Source: Flavobacterium proteolyticum (GTDB taxonomy: Bacteria > Bacteroidota > Bacteroidia > Flavobacteriales > Flavobacteriaceae). Taken from it: DNA of 64,000 nucleotides. How positions within the stretch are numbered: the first letter of the stretch is position 1; every line of letters starts with the position of its first letter. The position numbers were made by a program, and so were the translations under genes. Location: the NCBI RefSeq assembly GCF_015223105.1, contig NZ_JADFTZ010000001.1:1054001-1118000 (forward strand), read 5' to 3'. The notes under the pieces are model-generated. The model did no database searches, was not told where the DNA came from, and saw nothing but the letters and a program-made list of their open reading frames with translations. Positions 26,575 through 36,415 of this stretch are shown one piece after another.

Positions 26575-27552
26575 ATGTCTATAGTGGAACCTATTTTGCA
26601 AGAAAACAAAGATCGATTTGTAATTTTTCCTATCAAACACCAAGATATTTGGGAATGGTACAAAAAACAAGAAGCGTGTATTTGGACAGCAGAAGAAATT
26701 GATTTGCATCAAGATTTAAGCGATTGGAACAATAAATTAAACGATGACGAAAAATATTTCATCAAACATATTTTAGCATTCTTTGCTGCTTCTGACGGAA
26801 TTGTAAACGAAAACTTAGCGGAAAATTTCGTTAACGAAGTACAATATCCAGAAGCGAAATTTTTCTATGGTTTCCAAATCATGATGGAAAACATTCACAG
26901 TGAAACCTATTCATTGTTAATTGATACGTATGTGAAAGATGAAGTAGAGAAAAATCAATTATTTCATGCAATTGAAGTGTTTCCAGCAATTAAAGAGAAA
27001 GCAGAATGGGCATTGCGTTGGATTCAATCGGATTCATTTGCAGAACGTTTAATTGCTTTCGCAGCAGTGGAAGGAATTTTCTTTTCAGGTTCGTTCTGTT
27101 CGATTTACTGGTTGAAAAAACGTGGATTAATGCCAGGATTAACCTTCTCAAACGAATTAATTTCTCGTGACGAAGGAATGCATTGTGATTTTGCGGTTCA
27201 CTTACACACGCATCATATTGTAAACAAAGTGCCAAAAGCAAGAATTACGGAAATTATTGTAGATGCATTAAATATCGAAAGAAAATTCATCACGGAATCA
27301 TTGCCAGTAAGTTTAATTGGAATGAATGCAACTTTAATGACGCAATATTTAGAATTTGTAACCGATAGATTATTGGTAGAATTAGGATGCGATAGAGTGT
27401 ACAACTCTTCAAATCCATTCGATTTTATGGATATGATTTCGTTACAAGGAAAAACGAATTTCTTCGAAAAACGCGTTGCGGAATATCAAAAAGCCGGTGT
27501 AATGAACTCGGATGCAGAGTCAAATAAAATTAGCTTCGACGCTGATTTCTAA
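26575..27552 (+). CDS. nrdB: Ribonucleoside-diphosphate reductase, small (radical) subunit
   Basis: NrdB houses the di-iron/tyrosyl radical centre that starts reduction of ribonucleotides to deoxyribonucleotides. In this 325-aa protein I see the first iron ligand D74 (AASDGIV), the E105-x2-H108 pair and the radical tyrosine Y112 in ENIHSETY, a glutamate in [10 protein letters not shown], and the last pair in [10 protein letters not shown]. Because the tyrosine is present, a tyrosyl radical enzyme is expected rather than a class Ic type. It precedes nrdA, with a 251-bp gap that contains a palindromic element. Confidence 0.95.
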   Translation: MSIVEPILQENKDRFVIFPIKHQDIWEWYKKQEACIWTAEEIDLHQDLSDWNNKLNDDEKYFIKHILAFFAASDGIVNENLAENFVNEVQYPEAKFFYGFQIMMENIHSETYSLLIDTYVKDEVEKNQLFHAIEVFPAIKEKAEWALRWIQSDSFAERLIAFAAVEGIFFSGSFCSIYWLKKRGLMPGLTFSNELISRDEGMHCDFAVHLHTHHIVNKVPKARITEIIVDALNIERKFITESLPVSLIGMNATLMTQYLEFVTDRLLVELGCDRVYNSSNPFDFMDMISLQGKTNFFEKRVAEYQKAGVMNSDAESNKISFDADF

Positions 27553-27560
27553 AAATATTT

Positions 27561-27695
27561 AAACACATAGACACATAAGATTGTTTTTATGAATTTAAGG
27601 CGTTTCACTTTTTTGAGTTGACATAGCGCTATGTGTATTCAGAATGAACTATCTAAATCTTTTTCTAAAAGTTTTATCTATGTTTCTATGTGTTT
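27561..27695. repeat. Palindromic element between nrdB and nrdA
   Basis: The outer arms 27561-27577 and 27679-27695 are inverted 17-mers with one mismatch (AAACACATAGACACATA against TATGTTTCTATGTGTTT). In the centre, 27621-27634 is a perfect 14-bp palindrome, ACATAGCGCTATGT. All three parts use the same word, ACATAG. The element is non-coding and sits inside an otherwise co-directional gene pair. Confidence 0.75.
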
Positions 27696-27803
27696 TAAAA
27701 AAAAAATAAAGCGCTATAAAATGTCGGGAGACTCGCGCTTTAGTTCATTAATATTAACCGAAAGCAGGGAAGGGATTGTCTGTTTTCAAAAACTAAAAAG
27801 CTT

Positions 27804-30239
27804 ATGTATGTAGTAAAAAGAGATGGCCATAAGGAGCCAGTAATGTTTGACAAAATCACGGACAGAATTAAAAAACTATGTTATGGATTAAATGACATGG
27901 TGGATGCTGTAAAAGTGGCAATGCGTGTAATTGAAGGATTATACGATGGAGTTACCACTTCTGAATTAGACAATTTAGCAGCAGAAACCGCAGCTTCCAT
28001 GACCGTAACGCATCCAGATTATGCTCAATTAGCGGCTCGTATTGCAATTTCTAACCTACACAAAAATACCAACAAATCATTCTCGGAAACGATGAGTGAA
28101 ATGTATCACTATGTAAACCCAAGAACGAATCAAGCAGCGCCTTTGATTTCAGATGAGGTACACGAAGTTATCCAAGCTAATGCAGAATTTTTAAATTCTC
28201 ACATCATATACAACCGTGATTTTAATTACGATTACTTTGGTTTTAAAACTTTAGAACGTTCGTATTTATTAAGAATCAACGGAAAAATCGTAGAACGTCC
28301 ACAACACATGTTAATGCGTGTTTCTGTTGGAATTCACTTAAACGACTTAGAAGCGGTAATTGAAACTTACGAATTAATGTCGAAAAAGTTCTTTACACAC
28401 GCTACTCCAACATTATTCAACGCTGGAACTCCAAAACCTCAAATGTCTTCTTGTTTCTTATTAACGATGCAAGATGATAGTATCGATGGAATTTACGATA
28501 CTTTAAAACAAACAGCAAAAATTTCGCAATCAGCGGGAGGTATCGGTTTAGCTATTCACAATGTTCGTGCTACAGGTTCATACATTCGTGGAACAAACGG
28601 AACTTCAAACGGGATTGTTCCGATGTTACGTGTTTTCAATGATACTGCTCGTTACGTAGATCAAGGTGGAGGAAAACGTAAAGGAAGTTTTGCTATTTAT
28701 TTAGAAACTTGGCATGCTGATATTTTCGAATTCCTAGATTTGAAAAAGAACACAGGAAAAGAAGAAATGCGTGCAAGAGATTTATTCTTCGCGATGTGGA
28801 CTTCTGACTTATTCATGAAACGTGTAGAAGAAGACGCGGCTTGGACGTTAATGTGTCCAAACGAATGTCCAGGATTAGACAATGTTTATGGAGAAGAGTT
28901 TGAAGCGTTATATACTTCTTACGAAGCGCAAGGAAAAGGTAGAAAAACCATCAAAGCGCGTGAGCTTTGGGAAAAAATTCTTGAATCTCAAATCGAAACA
29001 GGAACGCCTTATATGTTGTACAAAGATGCAGCGAATAGAAAATCGAACCAAAAGAATTTGGGAACCATTCGTTCGTCTAACTTATGTACTGAAATTATGG
29101 AGTACACTTCTCCAGATGAAATTGCGGTATGTAACTTGGCGTCTATTTCGTTACCAATGTTTGTGGAAAACGGAGCATTCAATCACGAATTGTTATTCAA
29201 TGTAACAAAACGCGTTACTCGTAACTTAAATAAAGTAATCGACAGAAATTACTATCCAGTTAAAGAAGCAGAAAATTCAAACATGCGTCACCGTCCGGTA
29301 GGATTAGGAGTGCAAGGTTTAGCAGATGCTTTCATTATGATGAGAATGCCGTTTACAAGTGACGAAGCGAAAAAATTAAACCAAGAAATTTTCGAAACTT
29401 TATATTTCGCAGCCGTAACCGCTTCTATGGAAATGGCTAAGGAAGAAGGACCATATTCTTCTTACGAAGGTTCGCCAATTTCAAAAGGAGAATTCCAACA
29501 CAACCTTTGGGGCTTAAAAGACGAAGAATTATCTGGTCGTTGGGATTGGGCAAGTTTAAGAAAAGAAGTAATGGCAAACGGAGTAAGAAACTCATTGTTA
29601 GTAGCGCCTATGCCAACGGCTTCAACTTCTCAAATTTTAGGAAATAACGAAGCTTTCGAACCTTATACTTCTAATATTTACACAAGAAGAGTACTTTCGG
29701 GAGAATTCATCGTGGTAAACAAACACTTATTAAACGATTTAGTGGAAAGAGGTTTGTGGAACGAAACATTGAAGCAAGAAATCATGCGTCACAATGGTTC
29801 GGTACAGCATATTGAAAGAATTCCTGCTGATTTGAAAGAATTGTACAAAACAGTTTGGGAAATGTCGATGAAAGATATTATCGATATGTCGCGTCAAAGA
29901 GGTTATTTTATTGACCAATCGCAATCGTTGAACTTGTTTATGCAAGATGCTACGTATGCGAAATTGACTTCGATGCACTTCTACGCTTGGAAATCAGGTT
30001 TAAAAACGGGAATGTACTATTTAAGAACAAAAGCTGCTGTTGATGCGATTAAGTTTACTTTAAACAACGACAAAAAAGAAGCGCCAATTGAAGTAAAAGA
30101 ACAACATGTTGAAGTGAAAAAAGTGGAAGCTATTGCCGTTTTAGAAGAGCCAGCAGAAATGTCAGCTGAAGAATATAGAGCCATGATCGAAAGAGCTAGA
30201 AATTCTGGCCCAGAAGATTGTGAAATGTGTGGTTCTTAA
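27804..30239 (+). CDS. nrdA: Ribonucleoside-diphosphate reductase, large (catalytic) subunit
   Basis: NrdA carries the active site and allosteric sites of class I ribonucleotide reductase. The 811-aa protein begins with an ATP-cone ([20 protein letters not shown]), so the overall activity site is probably functional. The catalytic region shows MSSCFLL (first redox cysteine), SNLCTEI with the thiyl-radical cysteine C428, and VCNLASISL with the second redox cysteine. The tail ends CEMCGS, the swinging cysteine pair that takes electrons from thioredoxin or glutaredoxin. A hairpin terminator follows the gene. Confidence 0.96.
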   Translation: MYVVKRDGHKEPVMFDKITDRIKKLCYGLNDMVDAVKVAMRVIEGLYDGVTTSELDNLAAETAASMTVTHPDYAQLAARIAISNLHKNTNKSFSETMSEMYHYVNPRTNQAAPLISDEVHEVIQANAEFLNSHIIYNRDFNYDYFGFKTLERSYLLRINGKIVERPQHMLMRVSVGIHLNDLEAVIETYELMSKKFFTHATPTLFNAGTPKPQMSSCFLLTMQDDSIDGIYDTLKQTAKISQSAGGIGLAIHNVRATGSYIRGTNGTSNGIVPMLRVFNDTARYVDQGGGKRKGSFAIYLETWHADIFEFLDLKKNTGKEEMRARDLFFAMWTSDLFMKRVEEDAAWTLMCPNECPGLDNVYGEEFEALYTSYEAQGKGRKTIKARELWEKILESQIETGTPYMLYKDAANRKSNQKNLGTIRSSNLCTEIMEYTSPDEIAVCNLASISLPMFVENGAFNHELLFNVTKRVTRNLNKVIDRNYYPVKEAENSNMRHRPVGLGVQGLADAFIMMRMPFTSDEAKKLNQEIFETLYFAAVTASMEMAKEEGPYSSYEGSPISKGEFQHNLWGLKDEELSGRWDWASLRKEVMANGVRNSLLVAPMPTASTSQILGNNEAFEPYTSNIYTRRVLSGEFIVVNKHLLNDLVERGLWNETLKQEIMRHNGSVQHIERIPADLKELYKTVWEMSMKDIIDMSRQRGYFIDQSQSLNLFMQDATYAKLTSMHFYAWKSGLKTGMYYLRTKAAVDAIKFTLNNDKKEAPIEVKEQHVEVKKVEAIAVLEEPAEMSAEEYRAMIERARNSGPEDCEMCGS

Positions 30240-30276
30240 TTTTAGAGAATAGAATAAAGAAAATAGAATAAAGAAA

Positions 30277-30314
30277 GCAGTTGTTCGCTAATGCGAATGA
30301 CTGTTTTTGTTTTA
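30277..30314 (+). terminator. Terminator after nrdA
   Basis: CAGTTGTTCGC and GCGAATGACTG form an 11-bp stem (with two G-T pairs) over a TAAT loop, followed by TTTTTGTTTT. Just before it lies a small direct repeat of AGAATAGAATAAAGAAA type. Confidence 0.75.
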
Positions 30315-30357
30315 AATAATTACAATCCAATTCGTACATTTGAAAAAAATAGAAAAT

Positions 30358-30582
30358 ATGTCAAAAGATAAAAAAGGGGTTTACACCGGAATCATAGAAA
30401 AAGACGCAGATGGGAATTATTTCTGTGGTGAATATTTATTGGATTACCAATACACAGAGAAAAACTTCAAAGTAGGAGATGAAATTAATATCAAATCGGT
30501 TATCGTAAATCCGAGTGATAAGAGTTATAATCAGTATCCAAAAAAATCGAGAAATTTCTTTTTGGCTAACGAAAAAGAGTAA
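30358..30582 (+). CDS. Hypothetical protein, 74 aa
   Basis: This is a short soluble protein with no signal peptide. ATG 30358 (MSKDKKGVYTG) is preferred over an in-frame TTG at 30340. The sequence is polar with several strand-like parts (GIIEKDADGNYFCGEYLLDY, VGDEINIKSVIVNPSD) and resembles a small beta-barrel, but I recognise no family. The next gene starts 5 nt after its stop, so the two are probably co-expressed. Confidence 0.6.
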   Translation: MSKDKKGVYTGIIEKDADGNYFCGEYLLDYQYTEKNFKVGDEINIKSVIVNPSDKSYNQYPKKSRNFFLANEKE

Positions 30583-30587
30583 AATTT

Positions 30588-31100
30588 ATGGAACAAAATC
30601 AAAAACAACAATTTGTAGTAACTAGTAATATGTTGGCCTCTCAAGGACAACGACTTGGAAATTATTTCATTGATTTAATTTTTCAGTATATTATAATCTT
30701 TTTGTTATCACTAGTTCTAGGTCTTTTTGCAGCATTTTTTGGTGTTGATGCATTTCTCGGTTGGGCGGAAAACATTGGAGGTTTAGGTGAGTATTTAATA
30801 GGAATAATTATTACTGTGATTTATTATTTAACAGCAGAGACCCTTTTTTCAAGAACAATAGGCAAGTTAATTACAAAAACTGTTGTTGTTGATATAAACG
30901 GTGAAAAGCCTGATGGTGTGAAAATTCTTAAACGTACTTTCAGTAGATTAATCCCGTTTAATCATTTTTCTTTTTTGGGAGGAAATACAAGAGGATGGCA
31001 TGATTCTCTGTCTGATACGTATGTGGTTAAGAAAGAATTGTTAGACGAGCGAAAAAATCAATTTTATGAATTAGATGAAATTGGTAAAAATCAAGAATAA
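30588..31100 (+). CDS. RDD family membrane protein
   Basis: The 170-aa protein carries the RDD domain. The signature arginine/aspartate pattern is seen in GQRLGNYFIDLIFQY, with an N-terminal helix containing R and D. Hydrophobic segments lie at about 27-52 and 66-85, and the C-terminal part has FSRTIGKLITKT, FSRLIPFNHF and the GWHDSLSDTYVV motif. RDD proteins have been proposed as transporters, but no role is established for this branch. It lies 5 nt after the 74-aa gene and 43 bp before the dGTPase-like gene. Confidence 0.85.
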   Translation: MEQNQKQQFVVTSNMLASQGQRLGNYFIDLIFQYIIIFLLSLVLGLFAAFFGVDAFLGWAENIGGLGEYLIGIIITVIYYLTAETLFSRTIGKLITKTVVVDINGEKPDGVKILKRTFSRLIPFNHFSFLGGNTRGWHDSLSDTYVVKKELLDERKNQFYELDEIGKNQE

Positions 31101-31143
31101 CACATAGAAAATTAGAAAATATTTTCACGGTTCTATAAAATTA

Positions 31144-32514
31144 ATGATCAGTCAAAAAATAGATGATTTTATGATGCAATGGGAACAATTATTGTCCTTA
31201 AAAAGACAAGGCGACACCAGTAAACGTTTACGAAAAGAGCAAGACGACACCCGTTTAGGCTTTGAAGTCGATTATGACCGAATTATTTTTTCTGCAGCTT
31301 TTAGAAGTTTGCAAGATAAAACGCAAGTCATTCCACTTTCCAAAACCGATTTCGTACACAACCGATTGACTCATAGTTTAGAAGTTTCGGTTGTAGGTCG
31401 TTCACTTGGGCGTTTAGTCGGAAAGCAAATCATTGCAAAATATCCACATTTACAAGAAGTTCATGGCTATCAAGCGAATGATTTTGGTGCTATTGTAGCG
31501 GCTGCAGCGTTGTCACACGATATTGGAAATCCACCTTTTGGTCATTCAGGAGAAAAAGCGATTGGCGAATATTTCAAAACCGGAAATGGATTACAATACA
31601 AAGACCAATTAACCGAAAAACAATGGCAAGATTTAATTGATTTTGAAGGGAATGCTAATGGATTTTCAGTATTGGCTTCCTCTCGGGAAGGAATTGAAGG
31701 CGGTTTACGTATTTCGTATGCGACTTTGGGTGCTTTTATGAAATATCCTAAAGAGAGTTTACCTAAAAAGCCAACACAAAAAATTTGCGATAAAAAGTAT
31801 GGTTTCTTCCAGCAAGACAAAGAATTCTTTGCAGAGGTTGCTAATGAATTGGGATTGATTTCGAATAAATCAGGAAATGATATTGGTTTTGAACGTCATC
31901 CGTTAGCCTATTTAGTCGAAGCAGCTGATGATATTTGTTACACCATCATCGATTTTGAAGACGGCATTAACTTAGGTTGGATTCCAGAAGAATACGCATT
32001 AGAATACCTAATCAAACTAGTCAAAAACGGAATCGATACCAAAAAATACAACGAACTCATCACTAAAGAAGACAGAATTAGTTATTTGCGTGCCTTAGCT
32101 ATTGGAAGTTTAATCAATGATGCGGTTGTAATTTTTATGGAAAATGAAAAAGCTATTTTAGCAGGAGAATTTCCATTTGCCTTGATGGATAAAAGTCAGT
32201 ACAAAGCCCAAATGAATGACATCATTCAAATCAGTATTAAAAACGTATATCAAAGTAAAGATGTAATCCAGAAGGAAGTAATGGGGTATAAAATCATCCA
32301 TAGTTTATTGGATGGATTTTGTACAGCTTATAATAAAAAAGTAAGCGGTACTGCTTCTAACTATGATGAGCTTTTATTGAAATTGTTGCCAGAACGTTTT
32401 CAATTTCAAAAAGAAAGCGTATGCGACAGACTATTGCATATTTGTCATTTTGTATCGTTGCTAACAGATGGTAAAGCTTTCGAATTATATAAGACAATTC
32501 AGGCAAATAAATGA
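31144..32514 (+). CDS. dgt: Deoxyguanosinetriphosphate triphosphohydrolase-like protein
   Basis: This is an HD-domain dNTP triphosphohydrolase, which cleaves dGTP or other dNTPs to the nucleoside and triphosphate. The 456-aa protein shows the first metal histidine in NRLTHSLEVS, the HD pair in SHDIGNPPFGHSGE, the downstream aspartate in EAADDICYTIID, and the N-terminal RTFR-like element (FRSLQDKTQVIPL). Length and order fit the Dgt type. Lying close to nrdAB, it could balance dNTP production with breakdown, although its own promoter was not identified. Confidence 0.9.
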   Translation: MISQKIDDFMMQWEQLLSLKRQGDTSKRLRKEQDDTRLGFEVDYDRIIFSAAFRSLQDKTQVIPLSKTDFVHNRLTHSLEVSVVGRSLGRLVGKQIIAKYPHLQEVHGYQANDFGAIVAAAALSHDIGNPPFGHSGEKAIGEYFKTGNGLQYKDQLTEKQWQDLIDFEGNANGFSVLASSREGIEGGLRISYATLGAFMKYPKESLPKKPTQKICDKKYGFFQQDKEFFAEVANELGLISNKSGNDIGFERHPLAYLVEAADDICYTIIDFEDGINLGWIPEEYALEYLIKLVKNGIDTKKYNELITKEDRISYLRALAIGSLINDAVVIFMENEKAILAGEFPFALMDKSQYKAQMNDIIQISIKNVYQSKDVIQKEVMGYKIIHSLLDGFCTAYNKKVSGTASNYDELLLKLLPERFQFQKESVCDRLLHICHFVSLLTDGKAFELYKTIQANK

Positions 32515-32540
32515 ATATGAAAAAATAATTCGTAAAAAAA

Positions 32541-32570
32541 TTTGAAATTATCTGTAAATTGTTAATTTTG
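32541..32570 (+). promoter_or_regulatory. Promoter of the PA-domain T9SS gene
   Basis: TTTG (32541-32544), an 18-nt spacer and TAATTTTG (32563-32570) match the Bacteroidota consensus. The box ends 25 nt before the first ATG at 32596. Confidence 0.6.
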
Positions 32571-32595
32571 TTTTAATTATAATAATACTAACCCA

Positions 32596-35500
32596 ATGAT
32601 TACCATGAAAAAACAATTACTATTGGTTGTATTCTCATTATTTTTTGTAACATTAGGTTTTTCTCAAGAAAAGGAAAACACTAAAAAGCAAAAGCAGAAT
32701 ACAGAAACAAAAAATGATGCTAAGCCATCTGCTGATGTTGTAGTCGTTAATCCTAAACCAACTAAGGAGGTTTTAGAATTAAGAAAAAAACATGAACAAC
32801 ATTTAGAAAATAATCCTTTCAAAAAGACATTTTTAATGTCTAAAAGAGAAAGAAAGTCTGAAGGTATCCCACCTAATAAGTACAACGAACAAGAGTGGAT
32901 TTTATCTATGAATCCTGCTTTGGGATCACCAACTCCTGAAAATCTGGAAGTTATCAGACAAAGATTAAGTCAAGAAAGACAAGCTATGTTGGCTGAAGGA
33001 AGAACTCCAGGTGATGGTACTGATAACTTATGGGTTGAAAGAGGACCAAATAATGTAGGAGGTCGTACTAAAGGAATTATTTTTGATCCTACAGATGCTA
33101 CATTTAATACTGTAATTGCTGGAGGTGTAAGTGGAGGTCTTTGGAAAAACACGAATATTACAAGTAACGCAACTGTTTGGACTAGAATATCAACTTTTCC
33201 TGAGCATATAAATGTACAGAATATTACAGTTGATCCTAATAATTCTAGTACTTGGTATGTAGGTACAGGTGAGTCTTACACTGGAGATGCAAATGGTAAT
33301 GGTATTTGGAAAACAACCAATGCTGGTCTAACTTGGACAAGAGTTTTTGGTGGAGGTACAGTTTCTTCAACTCAAAATCAGTTATTTAACTTGTATGTTA
33401 CAGCTCCTTCTAACGCAGGAGTAATAAGAGGTTATAGCACAGGATTAGCAGGTTTTGGTGCGCCACCTGCTAGTTTTGGTAGTAATAAGTCTATTGTTCT
33501 TGTAAATGATGGGGTTGCACCAACAGATGATGCTTGTTCATCATTGACAGCAGGATCGTTGACGAATAAAATTGCTTTAATTAGAAGAGGAACATGTACT
33601 TTTGAAAGTAAAGTATTAGCTGCTGAAATCGCAGGAGCTGTAGGTGTTATTATAATGAATAATGTTGCTGGAGCTGGACCGATAGGTATGGCAAGTTCTG
33701 ATTTAGGTGCTACTATACCATGTGTAAGTATTTCTAAAGAAGATGGTGATTTGTTAGTTGCTAATTTGACAAATCTAACTGGTGATTTTGCTGCTGCTTT
33801 ACCTGGAGAGTTTTCTGGTACAGCTGTAACAGGATTTCAATTTATTAATGATATTGCAATTAAAAATGTTGGTGGGGTTTCCCACATATATGCTGCTATT
33901 GGAGATTCTTACAATGCAGGTTATCATAATTCATCTAATTATGGGTTGTATAAATCTACAGATGGGGGTGCAACTTGGACAGCATTAACTTTACCTTTAG
34001 CTCCAAGCGGAAATAAAACTTGTCCAATGGATATCGAGATTGCTGTAGGCGGAAAAATTTGGGTTTCTTCAACTGATAGTTCAACATTTGGTGACGGTGG
34101 TGGAAAAATCTTTGTGTCTTCTAATGACGGTGCAACTTTTACAACAGCGTATACAGTTACTGGTGGTCAGAGAACTGAAATTGAGGCTTCTAATACTACT
34201 GCAGACGTTATTTATGTTTTATCACAAATAGCGCCAGTATCTCCATCAACAATTGAGGTTCAAATGCTTAAAACTACTAATGGTTTTTCAACAGCACCTA
34301 CAGTGTTGGCTCTTCCTACTGATGCTTCTGATTCAAGAATTGGTACATATGGTTTTACAGGTGCACAAGCTTTTTATAATTTATTTATTGAAACAGATCC
34401 GACAAATGATGCTAAAGTATTTATTGGAGGTTTAAATGTTTATAGATCTACAAATAGTGGAGGTGCATGGACAGCTATTTCTAGATGGAATAGTGGTAAT
34501 TTAGTTCACTCAGACCAACATGCAATGGTGTTTAAACCAAATAATCCAGATGTTGCGGTTGTTGGTAACGACGGAGGTATTTATTACAACGCAGCTTTAT
34601 CAACTGCTACAACTTCTACCACATTTGCTTCTAGAAATAATGGGTTTAATGTAACTCAATTTGTTGGTGTTGCGGTTCAGCCATTAGGTGTAACAGGTTT
34701 ATCTGGAGACTTTTTTGTTGCAGGAGCACAAGATAACGGATCAAATTATTTCCCATCAACTCTAAGTACAACTACTGGGGCAGCAGCTGGAATAAGCGGT
34801 AGCTCTGAAGTTCAAGGTGGAGACGGAGGAATACCTTTGTTTAAACAGAATCCAACATCAAGTTCAACAGCTTATTATGTTACAAATTATGTATATAATG
34901 ATAATATGAACAAGAGAGGTTTAAATGGAGCAGTACAAAAAACACTTAGTGATGGTACTGCAAATCGTGGATTGTTTTATCCAGCTGTGACATTAGACTC
35001 TAGTAATGATATTGTTTATTCTGATTTTTCTGATGGTGCAAATAGAGTTTATGTTGTTAGAAGATATGCTTCATACATGGGAGGACCAGCACCTTCAAGA
35101 ACAGATTTGTCTAATGCTTTATTGACTTCTTATCCAACAGCATTAAATACAGGTAAAGTTACTAAGACAACTTTATACATTGGTACGGCTAATTCAAAAC
35201 TTCTAAAAGTTACTGGAGCTAATAATACTGCAGGAACATGGTCTGATATTTCTGCGACAGCTTCATTTGTAGGAACCATTTCAGATATTGAATTTGGAGC
35301 TGACGATAGTCAAATTTTTGTTACTTTGAAAAATTACGGTACAACTAATATTTGGTATACAAACAATGGTGGTACTAACTGGTACAATATTGAAGGTGAT
35401 TTACCTGATATGCCTGTTCATGCTATTTTACAAAATCCATTAAATTCAGCTGAGTTAATGATTGGAACTGATTTAGGAGTATGGTATGCAAATACCTTTA

Positions 35501-35943
35501 ATCCAGCTACTAATGCTAATCAATCTTTGGCGTGGAAATCTTCTTTTAACGGAATGATGAACGTTAAAGTAACGGATCTTGATTTACAGCCTAATTCACC
35601 AACAGCACCAACTGCTTACAATGTTTTTGCTGCTACTTATGGTAGAGGAGTTTTTTCAGGAGCATTAACTAGTGTAACGCTTTCAAATGAAGATGTTGCT
35701 TTGTTAAAAGGAATCAATATTTATCCAAATCCAGCTAAATCTTCAATAAATATCGGGATTGCTAATTTTACAGGTGATTTAAATATTGAGATATATGATA
35801 TCAATGGTAGATTAGCTTTAACAACGGATGTTGATTTTTCTGGAACTAAATCGTTAAATATTGGTGATTTACAATCAGGTATATATATCTTGAAATTAAA
35901 AGGACAAGATTTATCTTACTTTCAAAAAATTATTGTTAATTAA
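32596..35943 (+). CDS. Secreted propeller protein with inserted PA domain and T9SS type A tail
   Basis: This is a 1115-aa exported protein. The signal peptide is MKKQLLLVVFSLFFVTLGFSQ; the start may be ATG 32596 or the better-looking ATG 32605. A charged linker (about 25-70) is followed by BNR/sialidase-like propeller repeats (NGIWKTTNAGLTWTRV, YGLYKSTDGGATWTAL, NVYRSTNSGGAWTAI, NIWYTNNGGTNWYNI). A protease-associated (PA) domain is inserted near residues 270-400 (IALIRRGTCTFESKVLAAEIAGAVGVIIMNN). The C-terminal ~75 residues are a type A sorting tail (INIYPNPAKSSINIG ... GIYILKLKG). No peptidase catalytic motif is visible, so the target is open. Confidence 0.88.
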   Translation: MITMKKQLLLVVFSLFFVTLGFSQEKENTKKQKQNTETKNDAKPSADVVVVNPKPTKEVLELRKKHEQHLENNPFKKTFLMSKRERKSEGIPPNKYNEQEWILSMNPALGSPTPENLEVIRQRLSQERQAMLAEGRTPGDGTDNLWVERGPNNVGGRTKGIIFDPTDATFNTVIAGGVSGGLWKNTNITSNATVWTRISTFPEHINVQNITVDPNNSSTWYVGTGESYTGDANGNGIWKTTNAGLTWTRVFGGGTVSSTQNQLFNLYVTAPSNAGVIRGYSTGLAGFGAPPASFGSNKSIVLVNDGVAPTDDACSSLTAGSLTNKIALIRRGTCTFESKVLAAEIAGAVGVIIMNNVAGAGPIGMASSDLGATIPCVSISKEDGDLLVANLTNLTGDFAAALPGEFSGTAVTGFQFINDIAIKNVGGVSHIYAAIGDSYNAGYHNSSNYGLYKSTDGGATWTALTLPLAPSGNKTCPMDIEIAVGGKIWVSSTDSSTFGDGGGKIFVSSNDGATFTTAYTVTGGQRTEIEASNTTADVIYVLSQIAPVSPSTIEVQMLKTTNGFSTAPTVLALPTDASDSRIGTYGFTGAQAFYNLFIETDPTNDAKVFIGGLNVYRSTNSGGAWTAISRWNSGNLVHSDQHAMVFKPNNPDVAVVGNDGGIYYNAALSTATTSTTFASRNNGFNVTQFVGVAVQPLGVTGLSGDFFVAGAQDNGSNYFPSTLSTTTGAAAGISGSSEVQGGDGGIPLFKQNPTSSSTAYYVTNYVYNDNMNKRGLNGAVQKTLSDGTANRGLFYPAVTLDSSNDIVYSDFSDGANRVYVVRRYASYMGGPAPSRTDLSNALLTSYPTALNTGKVTKTTLYIGTANSKLLKVTGANNTAGTWSDISATASFVGTISDIEFGADDSQIFVTLKNYGTTNIWYTNNGGTNWYNIEGDLPDMPVHAILQNPLNSAELMIGTDLGVWYANTFNPATNANQSLAWKSSFNGMMNVKVTDLDLQPNSPTAPTAYNVFAATYGRGVFSGALTSVTLSNEDVALLKGINIYPNPAKSSINIGIANFTGDLNIEIYDINGRLALTTDVDFSGTKSLNIGDLQSGIYILKLKGQDLSYFQKIIVN

Positions 35944-35965
35944 GTAGATTAATTATATTTCATTT

Positions 35966-36001
35966 AAAACGGTTCAAAAATATTTTTTTGAACCGTTTTT
36001 T
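35966..36001 (+). terminator. Terminator after the PA-domain T9SS gene
   Basis: AAAACGGTTCAAAAA and TTTTTTTGAACCGTTTTTT form a long stem with a very short loop and end in a T-run. Confidence 0.88.
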
Positions 36002-36383
36002 ATAATTTTATTTTGAATGAGTTTGTTAAGTAAAAAAAGCTATTTTAATAAATAGATTTTTTATGGTGATAAAATAAACATCTTTTATAATCTTTCAAGA
36101 TGTTTTTAAAATTATAATATTGAAAATCTAAACAATATTAATAATAGTTTGTTTATTTTTGGATAAAGTATGGTGTGATTAATTTTCCTAAACGTTTATT
36201 GCAAACTTGTAGGTAAATTTAGATTCAATAAATCCTCGATTGGACATTGAAAAATGAATTACTTAAGCATTGCTAAGAATAAATGTGGAATTATTTTCTT
36301 TATTATATCTCGAGATAATAAATCTTAAAATTAGAACATGATATAATTTACACACATGAAAAATTAGTTCAAATAAAAGAATA

Positions 36384-36415
36384 AAAAAATGCTTCAAAAT
36401 TGAAGCATTTTTTTA
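36384..36415 (-). terminator. Terminator of the DUF3078 gene
   Basis: AAAAAATGCTTCAA and TTGAAGCATTTTTTT form a stem with the T-run on the minus strand, ending directly at the stop codon of the minus-strand gene. Confidence 0.85.

Larger units (their letters stand above)
35944..36415. other. 472-bp AT-rich intergenic region
   Basis: There is no gene that I can support in any frame. It contains the terminator of the preceding gene (35966-36001), a second hairpin of 9 bp with a 12-nt loop (36076-36105), and the terminator of the convergent DUF3078 gene (36384-36415). The rest is AT-rich without clear repeats. Confidence 0.6.

Noticed and set aside
27631..27813. A 60-codon plus-strand frame between nrdB and nrdA
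   Set aside because: It spans the palindromic element, has no conserved look, and runs into the start of nrdA.
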